A DNA stretch of 24,110 nt from a virus. The stretch lies in the IMG/VR virus record IMGVR_UViG_3300032223_002329, positions 1 through 24,110 of that record; one strand, 5' to 3'. Below, in pieces: positions 14,141 through 21,788 of this stretch. Numbering within the stretch: position 1 is the first letter of the stretch; each line of letters opens with the position of its first letter. The notes under the pieces are model-generated. The model searched no databases. It was not told the origin of the DNA and saw nothing but the letters and a program-made list of their open reading frames with translations. The translations under genes were made by a program, and so were the position numbers.

Positions 14141-16556
14141 CAATGTACATTGAACCAGCACCATTCGCATCTCGGCTTTTTCTAATTGAAATTTCACCGC
14201 AATCTTGAAGGTATCGGATTGCATCGTCAACACTTTGCCCGCTGTGTACGATCTTTCTTAGATGTCTCTTAGCATCGATCATTTTTACACCATACACATC
14301 TGGTTCGATTTCGTTTAGTGAGTCTTTGATCATGTTTAAAAGCTTGTCAGTAATTTCACCAAACTTAGTATCGCTTACCATAACTGTATTAGCGGTCTGT
14401 CGCTTGTTAACTTCACGCACAAATTTAAATCCAGAAGTTACTCCAGCTAGCGAAATCGTATCAGCGTTTATGTCTTGGCTTAATTCCCACAGGCAAGCTA
14501 TTTTTAAAGCTAACTCTGGAAGTCTAGCACATGAAGAGGCTTTTTCTTCTTCGCTGTTTTTTTGGTACTTGGAATAAAGATCATCGTTTTCCCACACTTG
14601 AGTTTGAAAAAACTCCAAAGCATCTTCATCAAGAAGAAGTATTTTTGAATCCCTTTCAATCTGGTTTAGTGGTGCATTTCCAAGTGCATCAAGCTTAGTA
14701 TCTTGCATAAATTCCTTGATGACTCCAGGAACAAGATTCTCATTCATGGCGATCAGTCTTGCAGCAACCTCAACCAAATATTCTGGAATTGGTTCTGATA
14801 CAGACATTCCACGAAGATTCATCCTACCTCTGATTGCAGATTGTAAAATCAGCAAACGATTGTAAAAACCTGACCGAAGCATCTTAGGCGATAAAGCTTT
14901 GAAATACTCTTCGGGGGTCGATGAAGTCATAATGGAAAGGAATGGATAGCGAATAAAATTTTCTGAATCCGCATCACCCGCTTTAGCTCTTCTCTTAATA
15001 TAATTTGATGTGAACAGTTCTAGCATTGTTCCCATGACATCATTGAACCTTGTGTCACCTGACTTTGCTTTCTCAAGATCAAATGCACCTTCATCAGCCA
15101 TAAGGAACTTCGGCCCTTGAATCACCTTTTCTTCAAGACCCTCTCTTGAACCTACCTTCGTCATTAGCAAGCTTGCGTTATCAATTTCCATACAGATTCT
15201 AGCGTTCAATTTTCGTGGAAAATCTTTGCCCGAAGCTGTCAAACCAAGCACAACAATGTATAGGTTAAGCTTTAATTCATTTGGCCCCATGATGCATCTT
15301 CCCACTAAAGCGGAGAACATACCTAATGCAGATGCAGCAGCAATTCGCTTCTCTGGGTATAGTGCGTTTCTCATACAGTAGTCGATGTATGTATCGATCC
15401 AACCAGGAAATGAAATCGCATCGTCAGGCACAATGTCTACAGTTCTGACCTGTTTAACTTTGCCCGACTTTGTTGTTTCAAGGAAATCCCATCTTGATTC
15501 ATTCACAGGCTCGTCTTCAATCTTGTCTATTGAATACTTAGCAAAAACCTGTGCGTAAAATGTTTTCCACTCTCTACTTCCAGGCTGCCAACCTCTACTC
15601 ATGCAGTAAACATAATCTTTGGTAAGTGGAATGTTTGGACTCAATCTCCAATCCAATGGACTGAAATTCCAATAGCGATCCATGCCACCATTTTTGCACC
15701 CTGCAATTGCGTTAGGTTCTCTTCCTGACGAATCGGGATGCCAAACTAAAAAGTAATCATGCCTGACTTCAACAACTCGATAGGAATCTGGAAGAATTTC
15801 GGGCCATGAAGTTTCCGCTCTCCATTGATCAAGGGCGGTTTTCTTTCCTATTTCTTTGTATTGGTAAGGTTCTTTATTTAACTCGATGAATCTCTTTGCT
15901 GCCTTTTGGTCATAAGATTGGGCAAATGACATTAGAAATTCATGCTCATCCGCAGTCAGGGTTGGAATAGTTGCCACATCCCCATGAATCATTTTATATG
16001 GCTTAACCAATCCATCAATTTTTGAGACTGCCTGAGAATAGAATCCAACCACATATCCACCCGCACCCCTTGTTTCAATCAATGGTGGAGCGATCTTTTT
16101 AGTAGATCCTTTAGCTTTAGCTTCGGCAAGCCATTTCTTTCCATTGTCCGTAGACATTACCGCCAATTCACGGCATTTTGATTTACCTAATGGCAAATAG
16201 TAGAAAATGTGTAAACCTTCAGATGGAGTGGTTTCCACGCATCCACACAGTTTATCGTGTAGCTCTTTGCTTGATGCTTCAAGGTCAGGAAGGAAATCTA
16301 GTGCCACTTTAGGGCAGTCGATATCAAGGCACTCAAGATCCTTGTTTTTTCCCACAACTGGGCCACAGTTGATGGCTATCCCTGCTACATTTGCATGACT
16401 GAAATCTATCTCAATTTCGAGGTCTGACAGCGGGTTAGCTCTAAGCTCAACTATGCGATTAGTTCGCTTAATTACTGGGGTTTTATCGACCTTAGTTGAG
16501 AAGACTGATAACCCTTGTTTACGAACTCGCAAAGCCTGTTTTTTTATTTCTTCCAA
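14079..16556 (-). CDS. Primase-polymerase / helicase fusion
   Basis: Length is 825 residues; TTG start (caa at 16554-16556), as no ATG precedes the conserved N-terminus 'ALRVRKQGLSVFSTKVDKTPVI'. Residues 1 to about 180 are an archaeo-eukaryotic-type Prim-Pol: 'CLDIDCP' with Asp78 and Asp80, 'PSEGLHIFYY' with His116, and 'ETRGAGGYVVG' at 161. A linker of about 200 residues follows. The C-terminal half is a P-loop helicase/ATPase of the DUF3987-like kind: 'VVLGLTASGKD' (Walker A, about 438-445), 'FLMADEGAF' (Walker B, about 484-489), 'SIMTSSTPEEYF' and 'LLILQSAIRGRMN' (likely Arg finger). It would prime and unwind phage DNA at the fork. It is the last gene of the leftward replication block; its final 20 codons overlap terL on the other strand. 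Confidence 0.85.
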   Translation of the reverse strand: MEEIKKQALRVRKQGLSVFSTKVDKTPVIKRTNRIVELRANPLSDLEIEIDFSHANVAGIAINCGPVVGKNKDLECLDIDCPKVALDFLPDLEASSKELHDKLCGCVETTPSEGLHIFYYLPLGKSKCRELAVMSTDNGKKWLAEAKAKGSTKKIAPPLIETRGAGGYVVGFYSQAVSKIDGLVKPYKMIHGDVATIPTLTADEHEFLMSFAQSYDQKAAKRFIELNKEPYQYKEIGKKTALDQWRAETSWPEILPDSYRVVEVRHDYFLVWHPDSSGREPNAIAGCKNGGMDRYWNFSPLDWRLSPNIPLTKDYVYCMSRGWQPGSREWKTFYAQVFAKYSIDKIEDEPVNESRWDFLETTKSGKVKQVRTVDIVPDDAISFPGWIDTYIDYCMRNALYPEKRIAAASALGMFSALVGRCIMGPNELKLNLYIVVLGLTASGKDFPRKLNARICMEIDNASLLMTKVGSREGLEEKVIQGPKFLMADEGAFDLEKAKSGDTRFNDVMGTMLELFTSNYIKRRAKAGDADSENFIRYPFLSIMTSSTPEEYFKALSPKMLRSGFYNRLLILQSAIRGRMNLRGMSVSEPIPEYLVEVAARLIAMNENLVPGVIKEFMQDTKLDALGNAPLNQIERDSKILLLDEDALEFFQTQVWENDDLYSKYQKNSEEEKASSCARLPELALKIACLWELSQDINADTISLAGVTSGFKFVREVNKRQTANTVMVSDTKFGEITDKLLNMIKDSLNEIEPDVYGVKMIDAKRHLRKIVHSGQSVDDAIRYLQDCGEISIRKSRDANGAGSMYIVINDQSPSRSQFEGSTSELS

Positions 16557-16604
16557 GGCACACCTATTCCTTTGATTTTGTTGTTAAATTAGTTAAGATA
16601 ATGA

Positions 16605-16628
16605 TGCTGGGTCTGCTTCCTCCCAGCA
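16605..16628. other. Hairpin between helicase and primase-helicase genes
   Basis: TGCTGGG (16605-16611) and CCCAGCA (16622-16628) form a perfect 7-base stem with a 10-base loop in the 86-base gap 16557-16642. On the minus strand no real T run follows (TCATTATCTT), so termination would be weak; partial attenuation or RNA processing between the two cistrons is possible. No promoter with good boxes is evident in this gap. Confidence 0.4.
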
Positions 16629-16642
16629 CAGGGGGGATGGTT

Positions 16643-18295
16643 TCACCCTTTCGCCATTCCCCCGCTTATTACTCGATTGCTCTGAAAGGAATAACTATCG
16701 ATATGATAGTACCCCTTTTCATTTATGTGTGCTTTAATAGCAGTTGGTTTGGGAATAGTATCCAGCCATTCTTGAGATTGCAAGCCTTCTTTATTCATAT
16801 TCCAATGCTTATCTGGTAACCCTTTTGCTCCAATAGACTTAAGCCATTTCCAAACTATAAATTCTAATCCATGCTTCAATGAGTGATAGCATCGAATTAA
16901 CTTACCTTCGAGCGTTTCGTGTGTTTCGAGTATGCAAGGATCGGATGCTGGAGTTTTACGATAAATCGTATATCCAGTAGCAACAATTTCGTATTGCTTT
17001 GGTTGTCTTCCCGCAAGTATTTCGCCATTGGTTTGACTCGCAGAAAGTTTCTCAGGGAATAAAGATTCTTCTTCCTTGGGTTTAAAGTACCCGCATGAAG
17101 GGCAAATAATATTGCCAATCCTGTGTATCAGATTACATGAAGGACAGCGTTTCACTTTAGCTGCTGGAAGTTCAATGCCTTGTGCATCAACTACAATTTG
17201 ATCGATGCAACCATGCCTGAGAGCATTGTCACCGAAATCAAGTATCAAGCAGTTTTCTTTATCTGGAGCTAATCGAAATCCTCTGCCAACCATCTGATAC
17301 CACAACCCCTTCGACATGGTTGGTCTCATCACCACAACGCAATCAATCCCAGGGGCATCAAAACCTGTTGTCAAAACAGCTACATTTACTAACCATTTAA
17401 AACTGTTAGCACGAAATCCATTGATTAAAAAATCTCTGATTGTTGAATGGGTTTCGCCTGTTATCATGTTTGCTGATTGGCCCTGCTTCTTTAATTCATT
17501 AAGAATCATTTCAGCGTGTTTAATCGATGAGGCAAACACTAACACAGATTTTCTTGAAGATGCTTTTGCGATTGCTTCTTTAACGCTTGATTGAACAAGA
17601 TCAGCGTTTTCAAGAATTGCATCAAGATCCTTTGAAAAGTATTCACCCGCTCTGATTCGGACATTTTTTAGGTCAGGTGAATCGCTTGTACCCATCGTAA
17701 CTAATGGAGAAAGAAATCCATCATCAATCAAATCTCGCACCCCGATTGCGTAGCAGCAATTGTCAAATGTCTTTTCCTTATGGCCAAAAATAATACCGCT
17801 CTGGAGTCTATATGGTGTAGCGGTTAAGCCAACAACCTTTACCCTAGAATTAGATATCTTTGCCTGAGACAAAAACTTTCGATACATGGTTTCTTTGTTC
17901 TGGCTTATCAGATGGCATTCATCAATCATAATGAAATCCAGATATCCAAAGTCAGCACCCTTTCTGTACACACTTTGAATCCCTGCAATCGTCAAAGGTT
18001 TTACTTCCCTTCGTTTTAATGCAGCGGAGTAAACCCCGATTGATTCAACAGGAAGACCTGTGGTTGTAGCGTAATGTGTACAAGTTTTGGATGATTGCTC
18101 AAGCAATTCTTTTACATGAGACAGAATCATTCCCCTGCAATTAGGATTGGCTTCAAATGATCGTCTGATTATTTCAGCCATAACTCTAGTTTTCCCGCCA
18201 CCAGTTGGAATTACTATTACAGATGAATGACCAGGGCAATCATTCTGGAATTGGAATAGCGAATCCACCGCATCTTTTTGATATTTTCTAAGCAT
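16643..18295 (-). CDS. SF2 DEAD/DEAH-type helicase, RadD-like with zinc ribbon
   Basis: Length is 550 residues; AAAGGA lies about 9 bases before the ATG and the start overlaps the upstream gene by 8 bases. All superfamily 2 motifs are readable: 'LRKYQKDAV' (Q-like), 'IPTGGGKTR' (motif I, 31-36), 'MIDECHLI' (motif II DECH, 125-128), 'GLTATPYRL' (III, about 157-163), 'VLTTGFDAPGIDCVV' (V, about 308-321) and 'YQMVGRGFRLAP' (VI, 333-344). A four-Cys zinc ribbon follows (Cys384, 387, 398, 401). The C-terminal 140 residues contain 'WLKSIGAKGLPDKHWN'-like text typical of phage relatives of RadD/T5 D10. Expected activity is ATP-driven branch migration or unwinding during replication and recombination. 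A cellular origin cannot be excluded, but the context is phage. Confidence 0.9.
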   Translation of the reverse strand: MLRKYQKDAVDSLFQFQNDCPGHSSVIVIPTGGGKTRVMAEIIRRSFEANPNCRGMILSHVKELLEQSSKTCTHYATTTGLPVESIGVYSAALKRREVKPLTIAGIQSVYRKGADFGYLDFIMIDECHLISQNKETMYRKFLSQAKISNSRVKVVGLTATPYRLQSGIIFGHKEKTFDNCCYAIGVRDLIDDGFLSPLVTMGTSDSPDLKNVRIRAGEYFSKDLDAILENADLVQSSVKEAIAKASSRKSVLVFASSIKHAEMILNELKKQGQSANMITGETHSTIRDFLINGFRANSFKWLVNVAVLTTGFDAPGIDCVVVMRPTMSKGLWYQMVGRGFRLAPDKENCLILDFGDNALRHGCIDQIVVDAQGIELPAAKVKRCPSCNLIHRIGNIICPSCGYFKPKEEESLFPEKLSASQTNGEILAGRQPKQYEIVATGYTIYRKTPASDPCILETHETLEGKLIRCYHSLKHGLEFIVWKWLKSIGAKGLPDKHWNMNKEGLQSQEWLDTIPKPTAIKAHINEKGYYHIDSYSFQSNRVISGGMAKG

Positions 18296-19013
18296 TTGAT
18301 TTTTTCCTTTTAAATTTAAATGAATTTGCTATTTCACAAGCTTTAATAGTACCTTCTTCTTGATCGCTTCCGTCATACATCATAAGGGCTCCAGGCCTTC
18401 CCCATTTTTCAAAACAATAAGAACATATTGAAAAATAATTTTCGCAAATTACATATTCATTAACATCTTCATTTTCACCTTCATTAATACACCCATGATT
18501 ACGAAAAACCGCACCATCTAATCCACAAGTAATATTTTTAGGATCTGGCTTCCCTATTGCAAAAACAATATTAAATTTGGATGCAATACATATTTTTATT
18601 GCACTATCTGTTTCATCTGGGGTTAAAGCGTGTTTACTCACTATGATCAAAAAATCTTCTTCTAATGCTTCAGGACAGCGAATTAAAAAACTCGGGTAAA
18701 TTACATATCTTTCTTCAAACTTAAATTCCATAGCAGGTACATATTCCCATTCCCATCCTATTTCGGTTAAATATATTGCCCATCTCGCATCCAATTCTGA
18801 ATTAAATGTTTTATCTTTGTATTCAAAACAAAATTCTTTTGGACTTCTTAATTTTTTTTTGTTATCACAATCAACCCCAAATATATTAACTACTTCTAAA
18901 AAATTTTTATACTCATCCTCGTTCATCACAAAAGGATATTCATCTTTGTTTAAATGAAGATAAATGTTTTCCAAAACCTTTTTTATTTTATTTTTGTCTC
19001 GTTTTGTCATCAT
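18288..19013 (-). CDS. Degenerate PD-(D/E)XK-like phage protein
   Basis: Length is 241 residues (two adjacent ATGs; the second, at 19010, has better spacing to GAAGGG). The segment 'TFNSELDARWAIYLTEIGWEWEYVPA' (about 69-94) matches the N-terminal pattern of a common phage protein family with a PD-(D/E)XK nuclease-like fold ('F.S.LEARWA.F....G..YEYEPE'), and the end 'KACEIANSFKF' fits the family's 'AR.ARFE' tail. The expected 'YLPDF' is 'YPSFL' here and the 'EVKG' is 'IIVSK', so the acidic catalytic residues look lost. A Cys-rich insert ('ENYFSICSYCFEKWG') is present. The gene is visibly more AT-rich, with more A/T homopolymers than its neighbours, hinting at a separate origin. Nuclease activity is doubtful. 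Confidence 0.65.
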   Translation of the reverse strand: MMTKRDKNKIKKVLENIYLHLNKDEYPFVMNEDEYKNFLEVVNIFGVDCDNKKKLRSPKEFCFEYKDKTFNSELDARWAIYLTEIGWEWEYVPAMEFKFEERYVIYPSFLIRCPEALEEDFLIIVSKHALTPDETDSAIKICIASKFNIVFAIGKPDPKNITCGLDGAVFRNHGCINEGENEDVNEYVICENYFSICSYCFEKWGRPGALMMYDGSDQEEGTIKACEIANSFKFKRKKSNA

Positions 19014-19387
19014 GCCCTTCCTAATTTGGAATAACCAAGAATTAAATTCGTTGCACCATAGTTATCCGTTGTTTCGCCTATTTCGACTAAAAAAGGTTTG
19101 TCCACAAGTTCTTCGGGTTTCATCACAGTAGTGATCCCGCATGAAGAAGCTAGTCGAGCTAGCTTCCTTCTTGAGTCTGCTCGAAACTTCGTGTCAGTTG
19201 AAAAGATGTGGAAATTCGCATCTAATGCCCTGCCCTGCTGCGATCCTTGAATGATCTGCATATCGCAAGCAAGGTACTTGTTTCCGGCCCTGCTGGTTTT
19301 AATCTCCGCTCGCATGATGCGAGCAGAGTAAGTTCCAGCGGGAATAGGTTTAGTTTCTTCGGGATCAAATAAAGGTTCATCACTCAT
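19010..19387 (-). CDS. DUF669-like protein, putative ssDNA-binding
   Basis: Length is 125 residues. The pattern 'PIPAGTYSARIMRAEIKTSRAGNKYLACDMQIIQGSQQGRALDANFHI' (about 14-61), followed by 'RRKLARLASSCGI', matches the DUF669 family, found in phage replication modules and thought to bind single-stranded DNA. The fold would be an OB-like beta barrel. It is 3 bases downstream of the 19391 gene and its stop overlaps the next ATG. A diverged second copy lies at 20078-20479, so the operon encodes two related proteins ('PAGTYSARIMRAEIKT' versus 'PAGEYPVTITRAEVRT'). The ssDNA role is family knowledge plus inference. Confidence 0.7.
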   Translation of the reverse strand: MSDEPLFDPEETKPIPAGTYSARIMRAEIKTSRAGNKYLACDMQIIQGSQQGRALDANFHIFSTDTKFRADSRRKLARLASSCGITTVMKPEELVDKPFLVEIGETTDNYGATNLILGYSKLGRA

Positions 19388-19390
19388 GAA

Positions 19391-19867
19391 TTACGCTCCA
19401 AATAGGGTTGGCGAATTGTCTACAAATTTCTTCCTTTTGATGGGGAAGCTAACAGGTTTGATTTTTCTTTCTTGCACCCGCTGAACAGGATCTGTCTCAA
19501 TTGATTTAAGAACCCGAATACCATTGTCATCTTCGATAATTAATCGGGATGGAGTTCTTGGAGTCCACAGAGCGATATCCAATGCATCTTCTAAACACTC
19601 TGGGTAGTCAGACTCAAAGGTATTTTTCCAAGATTCTTTATTAGACCATGTAGGCGGGAAGTTGAATTTTTCAACAATAGGTTCTGGGTCAACTGTCCAA
19701 TGATGTGCTACTAACTGACCATCTTCAGTAGACCAATCGGTATCAACAACTGAAGCAATTCGTGAGCGATACATTCCCCTGCGTTCTAAAGTTTCGATAA
19801 AACTTTTTTCACCAAAAGCATTTGTAACCGCTGCCCTTAATTCAAAAATGTTAGCAATAACTTCCAT
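19391..19867 (-). CDS. Hypothetical protein in the replication operon
   Basis: The ATG at 19867 is preferred over an in-frame GTG at 19876 because GGGAG (minus strand, about 19880-19876) lies 8 bases before the ATG. The product is 158 residues: mixed alpha/beta, acidic in the middle ('WSNKESWKNTFESDYPECLEDALDIALW') and basic at the end ('RKIKPVSFPIKRKKFVDN'). There is no catalytic motif or membrane segment, and I do not recognise the family. It starts 2 bases after the lipoprotein stop and ends 3 bases before the DUF669-like gene, so it is firmly inside the operon; a DNA-metabolism accessory role is only a guess from position. Confidence 0.7.
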   Translation of the reverse strand: MEVIANIFELRAAVTNAFGEKSFIETLERRGMYRSRIASVVDTDWSTEDGQLVAHHWTVDPEPIVEKFNFPPTWSNKESWKNTFESDYPECLEDALDIALWTPRTPSRLIIEDDNGIRVLKSIETDPVQRVQERKIKPVSFPIKRKKFVDNSPTLFGA

Positions 19868-19869
19868 GT

Positions 19870-20022
19870 CTACCACTCCCTTTTAAATTTTAAACTTACA
19901 TCCATTTTTTCGATCACAGGACTGTCAGACATCAACTGTGTTGACAATCCTGTTTCAATCGAATTTTTTGTTCCTTGGCATCCAACCAAAAAACACACTA
20001 ACAAAATAAAAAGTTTACTCAT
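19870..20022 (-). CDS. Very small lipoprotein (50 residues)
   Basis: This short ORF starts at an ATG (cat at 20020-20022) with a near-perfect AAGGAGG ribosome site 5-6 bases upstream and ends TAG 2 bases before the next gene. The product begins 'MSKLFILLVCFLVGCQGTKN': a Lys, a hydrophobic core, and the lipobox L-V-G-C with Cys15, so it should be a lipoprotein processed by signal peptidase II. The mature part is only about 36 residues, polar, ending 'LKFKREW'. Phage lipoproteins this size include Rz1-type spanins and superinfection-exclusion proteins, but this one lies in the replication operon, which favours an early envelope function such as exclusion. That role is inferred. Its start codon is inside an inverted repeat (20018-20071). 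Confidence 0.75.
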   Translation of the reverse strand: MSKLFILLVCFLVGCQGTKNSIETGLSTQLMSDSPVIEKMDVSLKFKREW

Positions 20023-20071
20023 GCTGCACCTCCTTACCTTTCTTATCGGTTGCTTCCAAGCACAGCATGAG
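20018..20071 (-). promoter_or_regulatory. Inverted repeat covering the lipoprotein start codon
   Basis: CTCATGCTG (20018-20026) and CAGCATGAG (20063-20071) are a perfect 9-base inverted repeat. On the minus-strand mRNA the downstream arm contains the lipoprotein ATG, and the strong AAGGAGG site lies in the loop next to it. Folding would hide the start codon, so translation may depend on ribosomes arriving from the upstream gene (stop at 20078, just outside the hairpin). No T run follows, so it is not a terminator. Confidence 0.5.
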
Positions 20072-20077
20072 CAAAGA

Positions 20078-20479
20078 TTAGATAGCTTTCAAGAATTTTT
20101 CTACATTCTCATATGTAGCACCATTCTTCTCGCTATTCTTGATTTTAACTACACAGGACTGACCAATGATATTGGTCAGGGTCATCCGATCTAACCCAAG
20201 AGCAGCATCAAGACTCTGCCTTAGTTTTGCGTGAATATTGCAAACCTGTGGGTTAGGATGACCATCCTTGATATACAGCGTAAAGGTTTTAAACCTCCCC
20301 TGCATATCATGTGGGGCATCGATCTGACAACCAAGAGACAACCATTTTTTGTCATCTTTGGTGCGGACTTCAGCCCTAGTGATTGTTACTGGATATTCCC
20401 CCGCAGGGAGGATATCGGATTTCTGAAGTTCCTTCGCTTCATCAACCCCAAAGATTTCAAAGTCATCTGATAAGCTCAT
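20078..20479 (-). CDS. DUF669-like protein, second copy, putative ssDNA-binding
   Basis: Length is 133 residues. 'DILPAGEYPVTITRAEVRTKDDKKWLSLGCQID' (about 22-54), then 'MQGRFKTFTLYIKDGHPNPQVCNIHAKLRQSLDAALGLD' and 'IIGQSCVVKIKNSEKNGATYENVEKFLKA', follow the same layout as the 19010 gene: Pro-Ala-Gly start, beta strands, a 'G R' turn, a helix, and a final beta pair ('V.VKI....NG..YENV..F'). This last part is typical of OB-fold or DUF669-type phage proteins. It follows the Sak4-like ATPase gene by 2 bases; ATPase plus ssDNA-binding partner is a common pairing in phage recombination modules. Biochemical function is inferred. Confidence 0.7.
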   Translation of the reverse strand: MSLSDDFEIFGVDEAKELQKSDILPAGEYPVTITRAEVRTKDDKKWLSLGCQIDAPHDMQGRFKTFTLYIKDGHPNPQVCNIHAKLRQSLDAALGLDRMTLTNIIGQSCVVKIKNSEKNGATYENVEKFLKAI

Positions 20480-20481
20480 AA

Positions 20482-21219
20482 CTACTTCCCTTTCTTAAAA
20501 ATTTCATTGATCTTAGTAACAAAACTATCAACAGTCATGGTTCCAGTTACGCCTGGAATCCTTGATTTCGCAGTCAAACCGCCCCTTGGTGTAACAGTAA
20601 TGGTTCTGCGAACCTCATTACCATCTTTCTTAATAATCGGTTTACCATCGTCACCCACCATTAGGTCGATTTCAATAAATCCAATTAAATCAGCCCAAGA
20701 AGTAACCCATTCAGACATGGCTTTATCAGCCCGAACCCCAAAAGAAGCGTATTCACCTCTTGTTGGATCATTTACAGACTTTACTGTTGAATGACATAAA
20801 AAGTAAACACCAAGATCCTTCTTAGCATTAAGCGAGTTAATAAGCAGAGACATCTGCGTTACAGACTCAACAAGACCTTTACCATACCCACCGCAAGCTA
20901 GCACGATTGACGATGCTCCACTCGTTTGGCAGATGTGCTGATGTAGCAATCTTTCCAAAGCGGTCAAAGAATCGATGACAATATTTTCGTAGGAAAACTC
21001 TGTAGATGTTACGATTTCTTTGATCGTAGCTACAAATTCTGCCCATGTTTTGATTGCCACGCAATCAATGTCTATGCCTGAGATACCACCCTCTACATCA
21101 AGAAACAAAGCTTTTGTAAGCTTCGATCCCATCGTAGATTTACCCGAACCTTCAGCCCCGAAAACAACTGCTTTCGGTTTGTTAAGCTGGCCAAAACCAA
21201 CAGGCTTCCCAATTTTCAT
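20482..21219 (-). CDS. RecA-like P-loop ATPase, Sak4-type single-strand annealing protein
   Basis: The start at 21219 is preferred over an in-frame ATG at 21249 because AAGAGG lies 6 bases upstream and the longer form overlaps the previous gene. It encodes 245 residues of a single RecA-fold domain: Walker A 'GAEGSGKST' (21-29), 'ALFLDVEGG' after it, Walker B 'NIVIDSLTALE' (79-89), then 'GVYFLCHSTVKSVNDPTRGEYASFGVR' (motif region with H and R) and a C-terminal beta-rich part. The short length and layout match phage 'AAA family / Sak4' proteins, which act with SSB-like partners in recombination. The DUF669-like gene immediately downstream fits that pairing. A distant RadB/RecA assignment would imply much the same role. 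Confidence 0.85.
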   Translation of the reverse strand: MKIGKPVGFGQLNKPKAVVFGAEGSGKSTMGSKLTKALFLDVEGGISGIDIDCVAIKTWAEFVATIKEIVTSTEFSYENIVIDSLTALERLLHQHICQTSGASSIVLACGGYGKGLVESVTQMSLLINSLNAKKDLGVYFLCHSTVKSVNDPTRGEYASFGVRADKAMSEWVTSWADLIGFIEIDLMVGDDGKPIIKKDGNEVRRTITVTPRGGLTAKSRIPGVTGTMTVDSFVTKINEIFKKGK

Positions 21220-21220
21220 G

Positions 21221-21673
21221 TTAACCTCTTCCTTTAAAAGTAACTTCAAGCTCGTACTTCTTTAAGCCGTGATACAACGATATCACTTTGACCGATTCAA
21301 CATTTGCCCCGAATTGGGTGCGAAGTCCAATCCTTACAATTTCTTCAAGCTGTTCGTTTGATAATTCAATAGAAACAACTGTGTTTAGATCGCCCATTTT
21401 CATTCTCACTTTTATGATCGTGTCAGAATACGATCCTCTGCCCGAAGTGATGTCATCTATGCTAGTTATGCTCATCATCTTGTTTTGGCCAATAGCATGG
21501 GTGCTAATACCATTAAACAAAAGAAACTTCAAAAGCTGCTCGTCAGCGTTAACAACACCTGTTATGGTTAGCGGTTCCACAGATACATCGTCATTAAGAC
21601 TGCATGGTGGACTAAAACTCGGAGCAACAATTTGCCTCAACTCTCGATCAATCATGGTAATTTCATCTTCCAT
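21221..21673 (-). CDS. Hypothetical protein upstream of the Sak4-like ATPase
   Basis: Length is 150 residues, starting at an ATG with AAGGGG 6 bases upstream. It is mixed alpha/beta without Cys clusters or membrane segments. The middle ('TLDSVNADEQLLKFLLFNG'-like region and 'IGQNKMMSITSIDDITSGRGSYSDTIIKVRMKMGD') and the C-terminus ('LEEIVRIGLRTQFGANVESVKVISLYHGLKKYELEVTFKG') look like a compact domain with a final beta strand pair. I do not recognise the family. Its stop is 1 base from the ATPase start, so the two are coupled; a recombination-accessory role is possible. Confidence 0.65.
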   Translation of the reverse strand: MEDEITMIDRELRQIVAPSFSPPCSLNDDVSVEPLTITGVVNADEQLLKFLLFNGISTHAIGQNKMMSITSIDDITSGRGSYSDTIIKVRMKMGDLNTVVSIELSNEQLEEIVRIGLRTQFGANVESVKVISLYHGLKKYELEVTFKGRG

Positions 21674-21773
21674 GACATCCCCTTTCGTTAAAAAAAAAGT
21701 AAAAACTAGCGGTGCGTGTGCTAGACTCGGTAAAATCTAGTGTCTTTTTAAGGTTTGCAACGAGCTTACCCAT
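21663..21773 (-). CDS. Possible 36-residue protein or leader peptide
   Basis: The ATG (cat at 21771-21773) has GGTGG 4 bases upstream and starts 11 bases after the previous gene's stop; the frame ends in a TGA overlapping the first codons of the 21221-21673 gene. The peptide 'MGKLVANLKKTLDF' ... 'TASFYFFFNERGCHGR' has a basic helix and an aromatic tail. It fills the only sizeable gap in a tightly packed operon, which favours a real gene. The same DNA can also be read as a hairpin with a T-rich tail (see 21690-21788), so the call is tentative. Confidence 0.4.
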   Translation of the reverse strand: MGKLVANLKKTLDFTESSTRTASFYFFFNERGCHGR

Positions 21774-21788
21774 ATGACCACCGCTAGT
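21690..21788 (-). terminator. Possible long-loop attenuator/terminator in the early operon
   Basis: On the minus strand ACTAGCGGT (21788-21780) can pair with ACCGCTAGT (21713-21705), a perfect 9-base stem with a 66-base loop, followed at once by TTTTTAC and nine T (to about 21690). A smaller stem (CTAGA 21721-21725 with TCTAG 21736-21740) lies inside the loop. A GC-containing stem plus T run resembles an intrinsic terminator, but the loop is very long and the T run can equally be Phe codons of the short ORF. Attenuation of the leftward operon is a possibility. Confidence 0.3.

Noticed and set aside
21288-21740. 150-residue plus-strand ORF opposite the 21221-21673 gene
   Set aside because: It lies opposite a gene in a coherent leftward operon, lacks a ribosome site and looks like antisense composition.
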